The notes under the pieces: model-generated | What the model was told of the DNA's origin: nothing | Databases searched by the model: none | What the model saw: the letters and a program-made list of their open reading frames with translations, nothing else | In this document: piece after piece, positions 1-8,220 of the stretch | Position numbering within the stretch: the first letter of the stretch is position 1 | Layout of the letters: each line of letters starts with the position of its first letter | NCBI RefSeq assembly: GCF_005145045.1 | Contig: NZ_CP039691.1 | Coordinates: forward strand, 1 to 64,000 | Length of the DNA: 64,000 nucleotides | Direction of reading: 5' to 3' | Origin: Agrobacterium larrymoorei | Lineage (GTDB): Bacteria; Pseudomonadota; Alphaproteobacteria; Rhizobiales; Rhizobiaceae | Made by a program: the position numbers and the translations under genes

Positions 1-1572
1 ATGCAATTGAATTTGGCAATGGGCGCGGTGGCAAACGGGGACCGCGCACAGAAGGCTGTTGATGCAGTTTGCAATGATGCGGCGGGAGACAAACCGGACA
101 TGAAGCACGACGCGCTGTTTGAACGTTTTAGCGCGCGGCTCAAGGCTCAGGTTGGTCCAGAGGTTTACGCAAGCTGGTTTGCCCGGCTGAAACTCCATTC
201 GGTATCGAAGAGCGTCGTTCGCTTTACGGTTCCGACGACATTTCTGAAATCCTGGATCAACAACCGTTACATCGATCTCATCACGACGCTGGTGCAGAGC
301 GAAGATGCAGACGTGTTGAAGGTCGAAATCCTTGTTCGTTCGGCCAGCCGCCCGGTGCGTGCAGCGCAGACGGAAGAGCGCGTTCAACCGCAGCAGGACA
401 TGGGCATGAGCGCACAGCGCGCGAAGCCCTTCATTCCGCCGCAGCCCGTTGCTGCTTCCAGCCTTGCTGGCAGTGCCGCGGCATCCGCGCCAGCGCCGCG
501 CCATTCGGGTTCCGGCCCGCTTTTCGGCTCTCCGCTCGACATCCGCTTCACTTTCGATACCTTCGTTGAAGGGTCTTCGAACCGTGTTGCCCTGGCTGCC
601 GCCAAGACGATTGCGGAAGCCGGTGCCGGTGCCGTGCGCTTCAACCCGCTCTTCATTCATGCGGGTGTAGGCCTTGGCAAGACGCATCTTCTTCAGGCCA
701 TCGCGAATGCCGCCATCGACAGCCCGCGCAATCCGCGCGTGGTCTATCTGACGGCTGAATATTTCATGTGGCGTTTCGCCACCGCGATCCGCGACAATGA
801 TGCGCTGACGCTGAAGGATACGCTGCGCAATATCGATCTGCTGATCATCGACGATATGCAGTTCCTGCAGGGCAAGATGATCCAGCACGAATTCTGCCAT
901 CTCCTGAACATGCTGCTCGACAGCGCCAAGCAGGTCGTGGTTGCTGCGGACCGTGCGCCCTGGGAGCTGGAATCGCTCGATCCACGCGTTCGTTCGCGTC
1001 TTCAGGGCGGCATGGCCATCGAGATCGAAGGCCCGGATTACGAGATGCGTTACGAGATGCTGAAGCAGCGTATCGAAACCGCCCGTCAGGAAGATCCGTC
1101 TTTCGAAATCGCCGAAGACATCGTTTCGCATGTTGCGCGCAGCGTAACGGCAAGCGGTCGCGAATTGGAAGGCGCCTTCAACCAGCTGATCTTCCGCCGC
1201 TCCTTCGAGCCGAACCTGTCTGTCGAGCGTGTGGATGAGCTGCTGTCGCATCTCGTCGGCACGGGCGAAGCCAAGCGCGTGCGCATCGAGGACATCCAGC
1301 GTATCGTCGCGCGGCATTATAATGTCTCGCGTCAGGAACTGGTCTCCAACCGCCGTACCCGTGTCATCGTCAAGCCGCGCCAGGTTGCCATGTATCTCGC
1401 CAAGATGCTGACGCCGCGTTCCTTCCCGGAAATCGGACGCCGCTTCGGCGGTCGCGACCACACAACGGTCCTCCATGCCGTTCGCAAGATCGAAGAACTG
1501 ATCTCCGGCGACACGAAGCTCGGCCACGAGGTGGAACTTCTCAAGCGCCTGATCAACGAAAACAACGCGTAA
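1..1572 (+). CDS. dnaA: Chromosomal replication initiator protein DnaA
   Basis: DnaA is the AAA+ ATPase that binds DnaA boxes and opens the replication origin. The 523-residue product has the helicase/DiaA-interacting domain I at about residues 38-110, a variable linker, Walker A GVGLGKT at 222-228, Walker B LLIIDD near 280-285, and the C-terminal DNA-binding signature [11 protein letters not shown] near 484-494. Length fits rhizobial DnaA. The frame begins at base 1, so its ribosome binding site is outside the window. Met35 ([10 protein letters not shown]) begins the conserved domain and is an alternative start, so the first 34 residues are uncertain. No replication genes or DnaA-box cluster flank the 3' end; in alphaproteobacteria the origin is usually not beside dnaA. 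Identity is certain from the motifs. Confidence 0.97.
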   Translation: MQLNLAMGAVANGDRAQKAVDAVCNDAAGDKPDMKHDALFERFSARLKAQVGPEVYASWFARLKLHSVSKSVVRFTVPTTFLKSWINNRYIDLITTLVQSEDADVLKVEILVRSASRPVRAAQTEERVQPQQDMGMSAQRAKPFIPPQPVAASSLAGSAAASAPAPRHSGSGPLFGSPLDIRFTFDTFVEGSSNRVALAAAKTIAEAGAGAVRFNPLFIHAGVGLGKTHLLQAIANAAIDSPRNPRVVYLTAEYFMWRFATAIRDNDALTLKDTLRNIDLLIIDDMQFLQGKMIQHEFCHLLNMLLDSAKQVVVAADRAPWELESLDPRVRSRLQGGMAIEIEGPDYEMRYEMLKQRIETARQEDPSFEIAEDIVSHVARSVTASGRELEGAFNQLIFRRSFEPNLSVERVDELLSHLVGTGEAKRVRIEDIQRIVARHYNVSRQELVSNRRTRVIVKPRQVAMYLAKMLTPRSFPEIGRRFGGRDHTTVLHAVRKIEELISGDTKLGHEVELLKRLINENNA

Positions 1573-1579
1573 GCACGCG

Positions 1580-1597
1580 GTCGGCCAGAAGGCCGAC
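1580..1597 (+). other. Hairpin just after the dnaA stop codon
   Basis: A perfect 7-bp stem (GTCGGCC / GGCCGAC) closes an AGAA tetraloop 8 bases after the dnaA stop. No T-tract follows, so by itself it is not an intrinsic terminator. It may stabilise the mRNA end ahead of the terminator at 1621. Confidence 0.4.
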
Positions 1598-1620
1598 TTG
1601 CCCGCGGACTTCAAAAATCA

Positions 1621-1653
1621 AAAAAGGGCGTTGTTAGAGACAGCGCCCTTTTT
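1621..1653 (+). terminator. Rho-independent terminator of dnaA
   Basis: AAAAAGGGCG at 1621-1630 pairs with CGCCCTTTTT at 1644-1653, leaving a 13-base loop. The GC core ends in T5, and the 5' A-tract makes it symmetric. It lies between dnaA and the convergent ArsR gene and could serve both. Confidence 0.85.
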
Positions 1654-1706
1654 GTTGTGGCATCGGCGTAGAACTGGCTTGAGGACGGCGCAGAAAGTTT
1701 GTTCGG

Positions 1707-2060
1707 TCAGGCGCCCTTGGTGCCTGACTCGACCTGCATCTCTTTTACGGATGCGTCTTTAGCGTTCTGCGCGCTTTCGCGGCGAAGCGGTCCGCCGATC
1801 GGACAAATTTCCTGGACAAAACCGGTCAGCGTGCTTGCAAGCGTATCCGGCATCTGCCGATAGTAGACATATTTTCCGCGCTTCTCAGACGCCACAAGCC
1901 CGGCATGCTCAAGCAATTGAAGATGCTGCGAAATAGACGGCTTCGACATATCGAAGCGTGCGGCTATATCCCCCGCATTCATCTCTTGATGGGCGACATA
2001 GGCCAGGATTTTTCGGCGTATGGGCGAAGACAGGGCTTCGAATATCAGCTGTATGGTCAT
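1707..2060 (-). CDS. ArsR-family (SdpR-like) winged-helix repressor
   Basis: A 117-residue small winged-helix repressor. The N-terminus (FEALSSPIRRKILAYV) matches the SdpR-like branch of ArsR regulators. The recognition helix lies in DMSKPSISQHLQLLEHAGLV (about residues 38-57), followed by the wing EKRGKYVYY. The ELCVCDL-type metal-binding cysteines of true arsenic and metal sensors are absent; the only cysteine is in the ICPIGGP tail, so metal sensing is unlikely. It starts at ATG 2060 and is divergent from the SRPBCC gene at 2160. The shared 99-bp spacer holds a perfect 14-bp inverted repeat, so autorepression plus control of the neighbour is the simplest model (inference). The signal is unknown. 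Confidence 0.85.
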   Translation of the reverse strand: MTIQLIFEALSSPIRRKILAYVAHQEMNAGDIAARFDMSKPSISQHLQLLEHAGLVASEKRGKYVYYRQMPDTLASTLTGFVQEICPIGGPLRRESAQNAKDASVKEMQVESGTKGA

Positions 2061-2078
2061 GATGCTTCATACCATTAA

Positions 2079-2136
2079 ACAATTAGGTAATCAATTAATT
2101 GTTGACAGACTTACATTTAGTCGATTACCTAATTGT
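2079..2136. promoter_or_regulatory. Operator dyad and divergent promoter of the ArsR/SRPBCC pair
   Basis: ACAATTAGGTAATC (2079-2092) is repeated perfectly inverted as GATTACCTAATTGT (2123-2136). A palindrome CAATTAATTG (2092-2101) sits next to the left arm. A canonical -35 TTGACA lies at 2102-2107, and the region 17 bases downstream (TTACCT, 2125-2130) falls inside the right arm, so bound repressor would cover the -10. A further inverted pair TGCTTCAT (2063-2070) / ATGAAGCA (2141-2148) flanks the site. The arrangement suits two repressor dimers between the divergent starts. Confidence 0.75.
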
Positions 2137-2159
2137 ATAAATGAAGCAAGGAGATCGGC

Positions 2160-2657
2160 ATGCACATTCGTTCCAGCTGGATTTTCGATTGCAGCCCAGA
2201 CGAGATATGGCCGCATTTTCTTCACGCCCGCATGGATGACAGACGCCCTCTCCTTTTCCGCTTCGGCATTCCCAAACCCATGAGCTGCAAGGTTCTGGAA
2301 GGTGAAGCAAAGGTCGGCAATACGCGCCAATGCACCACAGATCTTGGCACGATCAATCAGCGTATCCTGATCTGCGATGTGAACCGGAAATTACGTTACC
2401 GCATGCAGGAATCCACCGTCTGGTGCGGTGATTGGGTGGATGTGCTGGAGGACGAGTTCACACTCACTCCGCTTGATGGAAACCGGACGCGCGTCGAGCG
2501 AAAGACGGAATTTCGAAGCAAAGGTCGTTTTCGGTTGCTCAAGCAGCTTGGAATGTGGATCGCGCTCGTTCAGGCGCATCGTTACGCTTCTTCCAACTGG
2601 AAGCGACTGTCGATGACACGCAAGGCAAAAGGCGAACTCGAGGAAATCGCGGCATGA
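2160..2657 (+). CDS. SRPBCC (START/polyketide-cyclase fold) family protein
   Basis: A 165-residue protein starting MHIRSSWIFDCSPDEIWPHF. This opening strand and the helix after 'SPDEIW' are typical of SRPBCC hydrophobic-ligand-binding folds, and the end carries a long amphipathic helix (about 125-160). There is no signal peptide, so it should be cytoplasmic. The start is fixed by AAGGAG six bases upstream. Its stop overlaps the start of the next gene (ATGA), so the two are translationally coupled. ArsR-type regulators often pair with SRPBCC proteins, but the ligand and function here cannot be read from sequence. Confidence 0.75.
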   Translation: MHIRSSWIFDCSPDEIWPHFLHARMDDRRPLLFRFGIPKPMSCKVLEGEAKVGNTRQCTTDLGTINQRILICDVNRKLRYRMQESTVWCGDWVDVLEDEFTLTPLDGNRTRVERKTEFRSKGRFRLLKQLGMWIALVQAHRYASSNWKRLSMTRKAKGELEEIAA

Positions 2658-3160
2658 TGACCCCGTCCGTGTTTTTTCGTTGCGCCTATTGCGTCGAATT
2701 CATTGTTTTTGCTCTGCCGCTCTATCTGCTCGCTGCAGTTCTTGCGCCGGTTGGCGCATTCGCTGTGGCGCTGACACCGATAGCTTTGCCCGCCTACATG
2801 GTTACGGGTCTGATTGATCCGGAAACCTTGCCGGGCCTGTTTGGATCTGTAGCCTTCGTCCTGTTCGTCGTAGCCGCTTATTTCGCCTTGTGGCAGTTAG
2901 GAAGGTTGTCTCTCGTTTACGTCAAAAACGGATCGAAGGGTTTGGTGAGGCATCGTCGCGATCTTCGCATCGGGTTGCTCGTCGCCATCATTCCCATAGG
3001 CACTATGGGATTTCTTGCATGGGCCTTTACGATCGCCAGTGATGCCTTTGCTAATGGAGGCTTCATCTTCTGGCTGGGTCTACCGCCGATCATTCTCGCA
3101 GCACATCTCTGGCTCGCAACGCGATTTGCGCGGGACAACGGATCACTTACTGAAGAATAG
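2654..3160 (+). CDS. Hypothetical inner-membrane protein
   Basis: A 168-residue protein starting at ATG 2654, overlapping the upstream stop by four bases (ATGA). Several hydrophobic stretches suggest four or five membrane helices: about residues 12-32, 33-55, 65-85, 105-128 and 136-155. A basic cytoplasmic loop (RHRRDLR) separates the third from the fourth. The frame also stays open upstream (to about 2555), but that part overlaps the SRPBCC gene and has no ribosome binding site. I do not recognise the family. Its job is probably linked to the SRPBCC partner under the ArsR repressor. Confidence 0.65.
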   Translation: MMTPSVFFRCAYCVEFIVFALPLYLLAAVLAPVGAFAVALTPIALPAYMVTGLIDPETLPGLFGSVAFVLFVVAAYFALWQLGRLSLVYVKNGSKGLVRHRRDLRIGLLVAIIPIGTMGFLAWAFTIASDAFANGGFIFWLGLPPIILAAHLWLATRFARDNGSLTEE

Positions 3161-3162
3161 CA

Positions 3163-3196
3163 AAAGCCCGCTCCCATGGAGAGGGAAGCGGGCTTT
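3163..3196. terminator. Bidirectional terminator between the membrane-protein gene and upp
   Basis: AAAGCCCGCT (3163-3172) pairs with AGCGGGCTTT (3187-3196), and CCC/GGG pairs continue inside. The A-tract and T-tract make it usable from both strands, fitting the convergent genes on either side. Confidence 0.85.
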
Positions 3197-3223
3197 AGCA
3201 TACCGGAAATGTAAGAACAGCTG

Positions 3224-3853
3224 TTACTTCGTTCCGTACATACGGTCGCCAGCATCCCCGAGACCGGGCATAATGTAGCCCTGTTCGTTGAGATGGCTGT
3301 CGATGGAAGCCGTGTAGATCGGGACATCCGGGTGTGCTTCGTGAAAGTTCTTGATGCCTTCGGGTGCGGCCAGCAGGCAGAGGAAGCGGATGTTTTTTGC
3401 GCCGCGCTCTTTCAGTTTTTCCACGGCGGCGATGGAGGAGTTGCCGGTTGCCAGCATCGGATCCACGACGATGATCAGGCGGGCATCGAGGCTTTCCGGG
3501 GCCTTGAAGTAATATTCGACGGCTTCCAGCGTATCGTGATCGCGGTAGACGCCGATATGCGAGACGCGCGCGGACGGAACGAGTTCCAGCATGCCTTCCA
3601 GCAGGCCGTTACCGGCGCGAAGGATGGATGCGAAAACCAGCTTCTTGCCTTCCAGCACCGGTGCTTCGATGGTCTGCATCGGCGTTTCGATGGTCGACAT
3701 CGTCAGGTCTAGATCGCGCGTCACCTCATAGCAGAGCAGCGTGGAAATCTCGCGCAGAAGCCGGCGGAAGCTTGCCGTCGATGTTTCCTTCTTGCGCATG
3801 ATGGTGAGCTTGTGCTGCACGAGCGGGTGATTGATGACTGTGACGCCGTCCAT
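3224..3853 (-). CDS. upp: Uracil phosphoribosyltransferase
   Basis: Converts uracil and PRPP to UMP in pyrimidine salvage. The 209-residue length matches the family. The PRPP-binding motif [11 protein letters not shown] is at about residues 130-140, and the conserved uracil-binding end [11 protein letters not shown] closes the protein. ATG 3853 is preceded by AAGGAAAGG. It is the last gene of a deoB-add-upp run on the minus strand, 105 bp after add, linking nucleoside breakdown to base salvage. Confidence 0.96.
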   Translation of the reverse strand: MDGVTVINHPLVQHKLTIMRKKETSTASFRRLLREISTLLCYEVTRDLDLTMSTIETPMQTIEAPVLEGKKLVFASILRAGNGLLEGMLELVPSARVSHIGVYRDHDTLEAVEYYFKAPESLDARLIIVVDPMLATGNSSIAAVEKLKERGAKNIRFLCLLAAPEGIKNFHEAHPDVPIYTASIDSHLNEQGYIMPGLGDAGDRMYGTK

Positions 3854-3958
3854 GGAAACTGGCCTTTCCTTTTTCTTTGTATCGTTTTCTATTTGACCGA
3901 ATGGCAGGATTTCGCAAGACCGCAGAGGCGTTTTAAGCCGCAGTCTTGCATCTTGGTC

Positions 3959-4951
3959 TCAGGCTGACACTCGTGTCGATGCATCGAACCTTGCCAGAAG
4001 CGTCTGGCGGGTCACCTCATCCACGAATACTGCCTCGAGCGCCGTGCGTGTCATGGCATTGATTTCGGCATCGGTGAAGCCGAATGCATGGCGGGCAATC
4101 TCATATTCCTGCGCAAGCGAAGTGGCGAAGAAGGGTGGATCGTCCGAACTGATGCAGACGCGCACGCCCGCATCACGCAGGCGCTTCAGTGGATGGCTGT
4201 CGAAATCCGGGTAGACATTGAGCGCGATATTGGAGCCGGGGCAGACCTCCAGAACCGTGCCAAGCTCTGCAAGACGCTTGACGAGATCGGCATCCTCGAT
4301 GGCGCGCACGCCATGGCCGATACGCTGCGGCTTGACCAGATCCAGAGCGTCGGCAACGCTGAATGCGCCGCAGACTTCGCCTGCATGGATGGTCAGGCCA
4401 AGCCCCGCATCGCGGGCGATATCGAAGGCGCGCGCATAATCGGCCACGCGGCCCATGCGCTCTTCGCCTGCCATGTTGAAGCCGGTGATCAGCGGGTGTT
4501 TGACGCGGGCGGCATATTCCGCAGCAGCGATGACGCTTTCCGGGCCGAAATGCCGCTCGCCCGTGACGATGATGCGGGTTTCGATTCCGGTCTTTCCCCT
4601 GGCCCTCCGAATGCCCTCGGTGATGCCTGACAGATAGGCGTCGGCACCGAGGCCGATGCGGTCGCCGTGATCCGGCGAGATGATGAGCTCGCTGTAAATG
4701 GTGTTCTCGCCAGCCAGTTCGGTGAGGTAGGTCTCAGCCAGAAGCGCGTAGTCTTCTTCCGTCTTGAACACCTGCGCGACGTCATCATAGCAGCGGATGA
4801 ATTCGGCGAAATCGGTCCAGACGTAAGCGCCGTTACGCAGGAATTCGCTGGTATCGACATTGTATTTGCGCGCCTGTTCGAGCACGAGCGATGGCGGGGC
4901 TGCGCCTTCCAGATGGCAATGAATTTCCGCTTTCAGAAGATGAGACGTCAC
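3959..4951 (-). CDS. add: Adenosine (or adenine) deaminase
   Basis: Zinc-dependent purine deaminase of the amidohydrolase superfamily, 330 residues. It has the metal motif HCHLEG near the N-terminus (about residues 11-16), the HAGE catalytic motif near residue 190, the second-shell GHG, and SSDDPPFF near 269-276. The SSDDP form also occurs in adenine deaminases and related family members, so the exact substrate is uncertain; adenosine is the default for this operon. The start is GTG 4951, overlapping the deoB stop as GTGA, with AGGAG seven bases upstream inside deoB, so the pair is translationally coupled. Confidence 0.88.
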   Translation of the reverse strand: MTSHLLKAEIHCHLEGAAPPSLVLEQARKYNVDTSEFLRNGAYVWTDFAEFIRCYDDVAQVFKTEEDYALLAETYLTELAGENTIYSELIISPDHGDRIGLGADAYLSGITEGIRRARGKTGIETRIIVTGERHFGPESVIAAAEYAARVKHPLITGFNMAGEERMGRVADYARAFDIARDAGLGLTIHAGEVCGAFSVADALDLVKPQRIGHGVRAIEDADLVKRLAELGTVLEVCPGSNIALNVYPDFDSHPLKRLRDAGVRVCISSDDPPFFATSLAQEYEIARHAFGFTDAEINAMTRTALEAVFVDEVTRQTLLARFDASTRVSA

Positions 4952-6168
4952 ATGAAACTCCTGCCATGTCGGCCAGTCGGTATGCTAAGATGGGCGGCAA
5001 TGCTCTCGCCGATATCGGCATAGGTCGAGCGGATGCCGATATTTCTTTCGCGGATGCCGGGGCCGAAGGCCATGATCGGCACGCGTTCTCGGGTGTGGTC
5101 CGTGCCCCGCCATGTCGGGTCGCAGCCGTGGTCGGCGGTCAGAAGCGCTATATCGCCGGGCTGCATCTTGCGGTGAATTTCCGGCAGGCGGGCATCGAAG
5201 GCTTCCAGCGCCGCTGCGTAACCGGCGACATCGCGGCGATGGCCGTAATTCATGTCGAAATCGACGAAATTGGTGAAAACCAGATCGCCGTTCAGCGCTT
5301 CGTCCATGGCCTCCAGCGTCGCATCCATCAGCGCATCGTTGCCATTGGCCTTGATGACGCGGGACACGCCCTGATGGGCATAGATATCACCGATCTTGCC
5401 GATGGCGAGCACCTTGCGGTCCATTTCCACAAGGCGGTCGAGAAGCGTCGGCTCTGGCGGAAGTACGGAGAAATCGCGTCGGTTACCGGTGCGGGTGAAG
5501 GTCGCTGCCGTCTCTCCGACGAAAGGCCGGGCAATGACGCGGCCAATATTGAGGGGATCGAGGATTTTGCGGACGACTTCACAGAGAGCGATAAGCCGTT
5601 CCAGACCGAAATGCGTCTCGTGGGCGGCGATCTGGAATACCGAGTCCGACGATGTGTAGCAGATGGGCTTGCCGCTGCTGATAAGTTCTTCACCGAAGCG
5701 GGCGATGATCTCGGTACCGGATGCATGGCAGTTGCCGAGAATGCCGGGGACATTCCCCTGCTCGCAGATGGCCTCAACCAGCTCCGGCGAAAACGCATCG
5801 CCTTCCGTTGAGAAATAACCCCAATCGAAGCGAACGGGCGTTCCGGCGATTTCCCAATGGCCGGACGGCGTGTCCTTGCCCTTGGAAATCTCGTTGGCGC
5901 AGCCATGCAGGCCATAAATGCGCTCTGGCGGGGGCATCCCCGCGGGCACATCGCCGCTTGCCAGTTCTGCGATCTTCAGCAGGCCCAGCGCCGACATGTT
6001 CGGAAGCTTCAGCGGGCCCGAGCGAAGTCCTTCTCTATCCGCCGCACCGGCTGCGCAGAATTCCGCGATATGGCCGAGCGTATTTGCGCCAAGATCACCG
6101 TAATGTTCGGCATCCGGTGCGCCGCCGACGCCGAAGGAATCGAGAACCAGAAGAAATGCGCGGGCCAT
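4948..6168 (-). CDS. deoB: Phosphopentomutase
   Basis: Interconverts ribose or deoxyribose 1-phosphate and 5-phosphate in nucleoside catabolism. The 406-residue alkaline-phosphatase-superfamily protein begins with the metal-binding [12 protein letters not shown] (about residues 8-19) and carries [18 protein letters not shown] near 325-345, which supplies the other Mn ligands. Length is normal. ATG 6168 is preceded by GGTGAG. It heads the deoB-add-upp cluster. The 114 bp upstream (6169-6282) holds no gene and presumably the operon promoter. Confidence 0.96.
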   Translation of the reverse strand: MARAFLLVLDSFGVGGAPDAEHYGDLGANTLGHIAEFCAAGAADREGLRSGPLKLPNMSALGLLKIAELASGDVPAGMPPPERIYGLHGCANEISKGKDTPSGHWEIAGTPVRFDWGYFSTEGDAFSPELVEAICEQGNVPGILGNCHASGTEIIARFGEELISSGKPICYTSSDSVFQIAAHETHFGLERLIALCEVVRKILDPLNIGRVIARPFVGETAATFTRTGNRRDFSVLPPEPTLLDRLVEMDRKVLAIGKIGDIYAHQGVSRVIKANGNDALMDATLEAMDEALNGDLVFTNFVDFDMNYGHRRDVAGYAAALEAFDARLPEIHRKMQPGDIALLTADHGCDPTWRGTDHTRERVPIMAFGPGIRERNIGIRSTYADIGESIAAHLSIPTGRHGRSFM

Positions 6169-6282
6169 GTCTCACCACGAAAAACGCGGCACCATCGCCG
6201 CGATACAAAAGACTTGTATAAAACAACGGACACGAAAAGGTGAAACGCTTTATTGCGACAGCCTGAAGCCGGGCAGCGCTTC

Positions 6283-7050
6283 CTATTCCTCTTCAGCAGG
6301 ACGTCTGGGCGAATTGAGGTTGCGCGTTACGAACCAGCCCGCAGCAACCGTCATGGCCGCCAGAATGTACCATGTGATGGCGTAGGAAAGATGGTTGTTG
6401 GGGAAGGTGAGCATGGTCTTGCCGCCAATCGGGAGGCCGCCCGGGTTCGGCGTCGCATCCGCATCCACATAGAATGGTGCGATGTTGGACAGGCCCCTCA
6501 CCTCGGCGATTTGAGCAATGTTGCGGGAATACCAGCGATCATTCTGCGGATCGTTGGTGCGCAGGAACAGGCCGCCGGTTTCCGGTGCGCGCATCAGGCC
6601 GACGACGGTGACGATGCCCGGCACTTCTCCCTCTGCCCGGGTAGAAGGATCGCGCTTGTCGCTTGGCACGAAGCCGCGATTGACGATGACAAGCGAGCCA
6701 TCATCGCGCTGCAGCGGCGTCAGCACCCAGTAGCCCGGCCCCAGATCGGAGACGGTGTAGACCTGCACTTCATCCTGATGATGGAATGTGCCCGTTAGGC
6801 TCACCCGGCGATATTCATAGCTGGACGGGTCTTGCAACGATCCCCAATTAGATGGCGGCGGTGCCGAGACGGGCTCCGCATGGGCACGCTGCTCCACCTG
6901 TGCGATGAGGTCGAGCTTCCATGAAAGGCGCTTCACCTGCCATGTGCCGAGCGCCAGCAAAAACGCGGTGAGGACGACCGTCATCAGAATGACGACGATG
7001 GCTGCGGGGCGGATGCGCTTTTTCGGAGATGTCTGCATGTCAGTTTTCAC
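6283..7050 (-). CDS. SURF1-family oxidase assembly protein
   Basis: SURF1 proteins help assemble haem-copper oxidases in the cytoplasmic membrane. There is an N-terminal membrane helix (RIRPAAIVVILMTVVLTAF, just after the start) and a C-terminal one (YAITWYILAAMTVAAGWFV). Between them is a periplasmic domain with the conserved LGTWQVKRLSWK opening and the NRGFVP motif. I chose GTG 7050 (255 residues) because AGGA lies seven bases upstream. An ATG at 7080 in the same frame lies inside a strong hairpin and has no such site; ATG 7038 is also possible. It follows cyoABCD, which suggests an accessory role for that oxidase. Confidence 0.88.
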   Translation of the reverse strand: MKTDMQTSPKKRIRPAAIVVILMTVVLTAFLLALGTWQVKRLSWKLDLIAQVEQRAHAEPVSAPPPSNWGSLQDPSSYEYRRVSLTGTFHHQDEVQVYTVSDLGPGYWVLTPLQRDDGSLVIVNRGFVPSDKRDPSTRAEGEVPGIVTVVGLMRAPETGGLFLRTNDPQNDRWYSRNIAQIAEVRGLSNIAPFYVDADATPNPGGLPIGGKTMLTFPNNHLSYAITWYILAAMTVAAGWFVTRNLNSPRRPAEEE

Positions 7051-7069
7051 GGGAGCGTCCTGCTCAACA

Positions 7070-7109
7070 AATAACCCCATGAATCCGCTCTCCGATTCAT
7101 GGGGTTATT
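7070..7109 (-). terminator. Perfect 16-bp hairpin between cyoD and the SURF1 gene
   Basis: AATAACCCCATGAATC (7070-7085) and its exact complement (7094-7109) enclose an 8-base loop. On the transcribed minus strand the stem ends in TTATTTGTT, so it reads as an intrinsic terminator or attenuator of the cyo operon. It contains the first possible ATG of the SURF1 frame, which supports a later start for that gene. Confidence 0.75.
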
Positions 7110-7127
7110 GGTCTTTTCGGAGGACAT

Positions 7128-7150
7128 GTCCGCGCCTTTAAAGCGCGGAC
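7128..7150 (-). other. Hairpin in the cyoD 3' untranslated region
   Basis: GTCCGCGC (7128-7135) pairs with GCGCGGAC (7143-7150) around a CTTTAAA loop, 26 bases after the cyoD stop. No T-tract follows on the minus strand, so it is more likely an mRNA-stabilising structure than the terminator. Confidence 0.5.
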
Positions 7151-7176
7151 TTTGATAGGGCTGACCTTATGAGGGA

Positions 7177-7590
7177 TCAGGGCAGATTCTTCATCTGCTC
7201 CATCGTCATGGTCGGCATCATGTTCTTGTTCATGTTGTACATGACCCAGAGCGAACCGACGAGCGTGATCATGACCACCACGAGGGTAAAGAGCAGCGAC
7301 ATGAAGGTCCAGCCGCCCTGCGACTTGGTGTTCATGTGCAGGAAGTAGATCATGTGCACGAAGACCTGGATGACACCGAAGACCATGATGACGATGACGG
7401 TGGTGGTGCGATCCTGAAGCACGTCACCCATGACCAGCCAGAATGGAATGGCCGTCAGGATGACCGACAGGATGAAGCCGATCATGTAGCTCTTGAAGGA
7501 ACCGTGATCCTCACCGCTATCGTGGTGGTGATCGTTGTGACCATGGCCGTGGCCATGATCGTGATCATGTGTGTGTGCGTTCGAAGCCAT
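7177..7590 (-). CDS. cyoD: Cytochrome o ubiquinol oxidase subunit IV, with His-rich N-terminus
   Basis: Subunit IV of the cytochrome bo-type quinol oxidase, 137 residues with three membrane helices (about 35-55, 63-85 and 97-120). The family motif SYMIGFILSVILTAIPFW begins the first helix. The start is ATG 7590, sharing one base with the cyoC stop (TAATG); an earlier in-frame Met at 7671 would overlap cyoC and is rejected. Residues 4-25 are extraordinarily histidine-rich (HTHDHDHGHGHGH and then NDHHH). The E. coli subunit has only a few N-terminal histidines. The tail could bind copper or another metal (inference). Confidence 0.93.
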   Translation of the reverse strand: MASNAHTHDHDHGHGHGHNDHHHDSGEDHGSFKSYMIGFILSVILTAIPFWLVMGDVLQDRTTTVIVIMVFGVIQVFVHMIYFLHMNTKSQGGWTFMSLLFTLVVVMITLVGSLWVMYNMNKNMMPTMTMEQMKNLP

Positions 7591-8216
7591 TACAGAACTC
7601 CAACCAGATAGACGAACGAGAAGACGCCGATCCAGATGACGTCGAGGAAGTGCCAGAACATGGACAGGCATGTCAGGCGGCGCATGTTTTCCGCATGCAG
7701 GCCAAACTTCTTGACCTGAACCATCAGCGTCACGAGCCAGATCACACCGAAGGTGACGTGCAGACCGTGGGTGCCGACCAGCGCGAAGAAGGCCGAAAGG
7801 AAGGCCGAGCGCTGCGGACCCGCGCCCTCTTCGATCAGGTGATGAAACTCGTAGAGTTCCAGCCCGAGGAAGGCGAGGCCGAAGATGCCGGTGATGGCGA
7901 GCCAGAGAAGTGTCGAATTGACCTTCTTCTTCTGCGCCTCCAGCATGGCAAAGCCATAGGTGATGGAGGAGAACAGCAGGAAGCCGGTGTTGATGGCAAC
8001 CAGCTTCAGATCGAAAAGGTCCGCGCCGGAAGGACCGGCCGCATAGCTGCGGCCGACGACGGCGTATGTTGCAAAGAGCGTTGCGAAGATCAGGCAGTCG
8101 CTCATGAGGTACAGCCAGAAACCGAGCGAGGTGCCGTTTTCCGGGTGGTGGTCTTCCTTCAGGTAGAAGACCGGCTTTTCCGCGTTATCGGCGGTGTGTG
8201 CAGATGCTTGAGCCAT
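7590..8216 (-). CDS. cyoC: Cytochrome o ubiquinol oxidase subunit III
   Basis: Membrane subunit III of the haem-copper quinol oxidase, 208 residues with five predicted helices. It carries the family motifs LGFWLYLMSDCLIFATLFA and the GTHGLHVTFG / FWHFLDVIWIGVFSFVYL segment at the end. It starts at ATG 8216, four bases after the cyoB stop, and is followed by cyoD through a one-base overlap, so translation is coupled across the operon. Confidence 0.96.
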   Translation of the reverse strand: MAQASAHTADNAEKPVFYLKEDHHPENGTSLGFWLYLMSDCLIFATLFATYAVVGRSYAAGPSGADLFDLKLVAINTGFLLFSSITYGFAMLEAQKKKVNSTLLWLAITGIFGLAFLGLELYEFHHLIEEGAGPQRSAFLSAFFALVGTHGLHVTFGVIWLVTLMVQVKKFGLHAENMRRLTCLSMFWHFLDVIWIGVFSFVYLVGVL

Positions 8217-8220
8217 TCGT

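Noticed and set aside
1573-1706. Replication origin next to dnaA
   Set aside because: No TTATCCACA-like cluster or AT-rich unwinding region; only a hairpin and terminator are present. Alphaproteobacterial origins are usually elsewhere.
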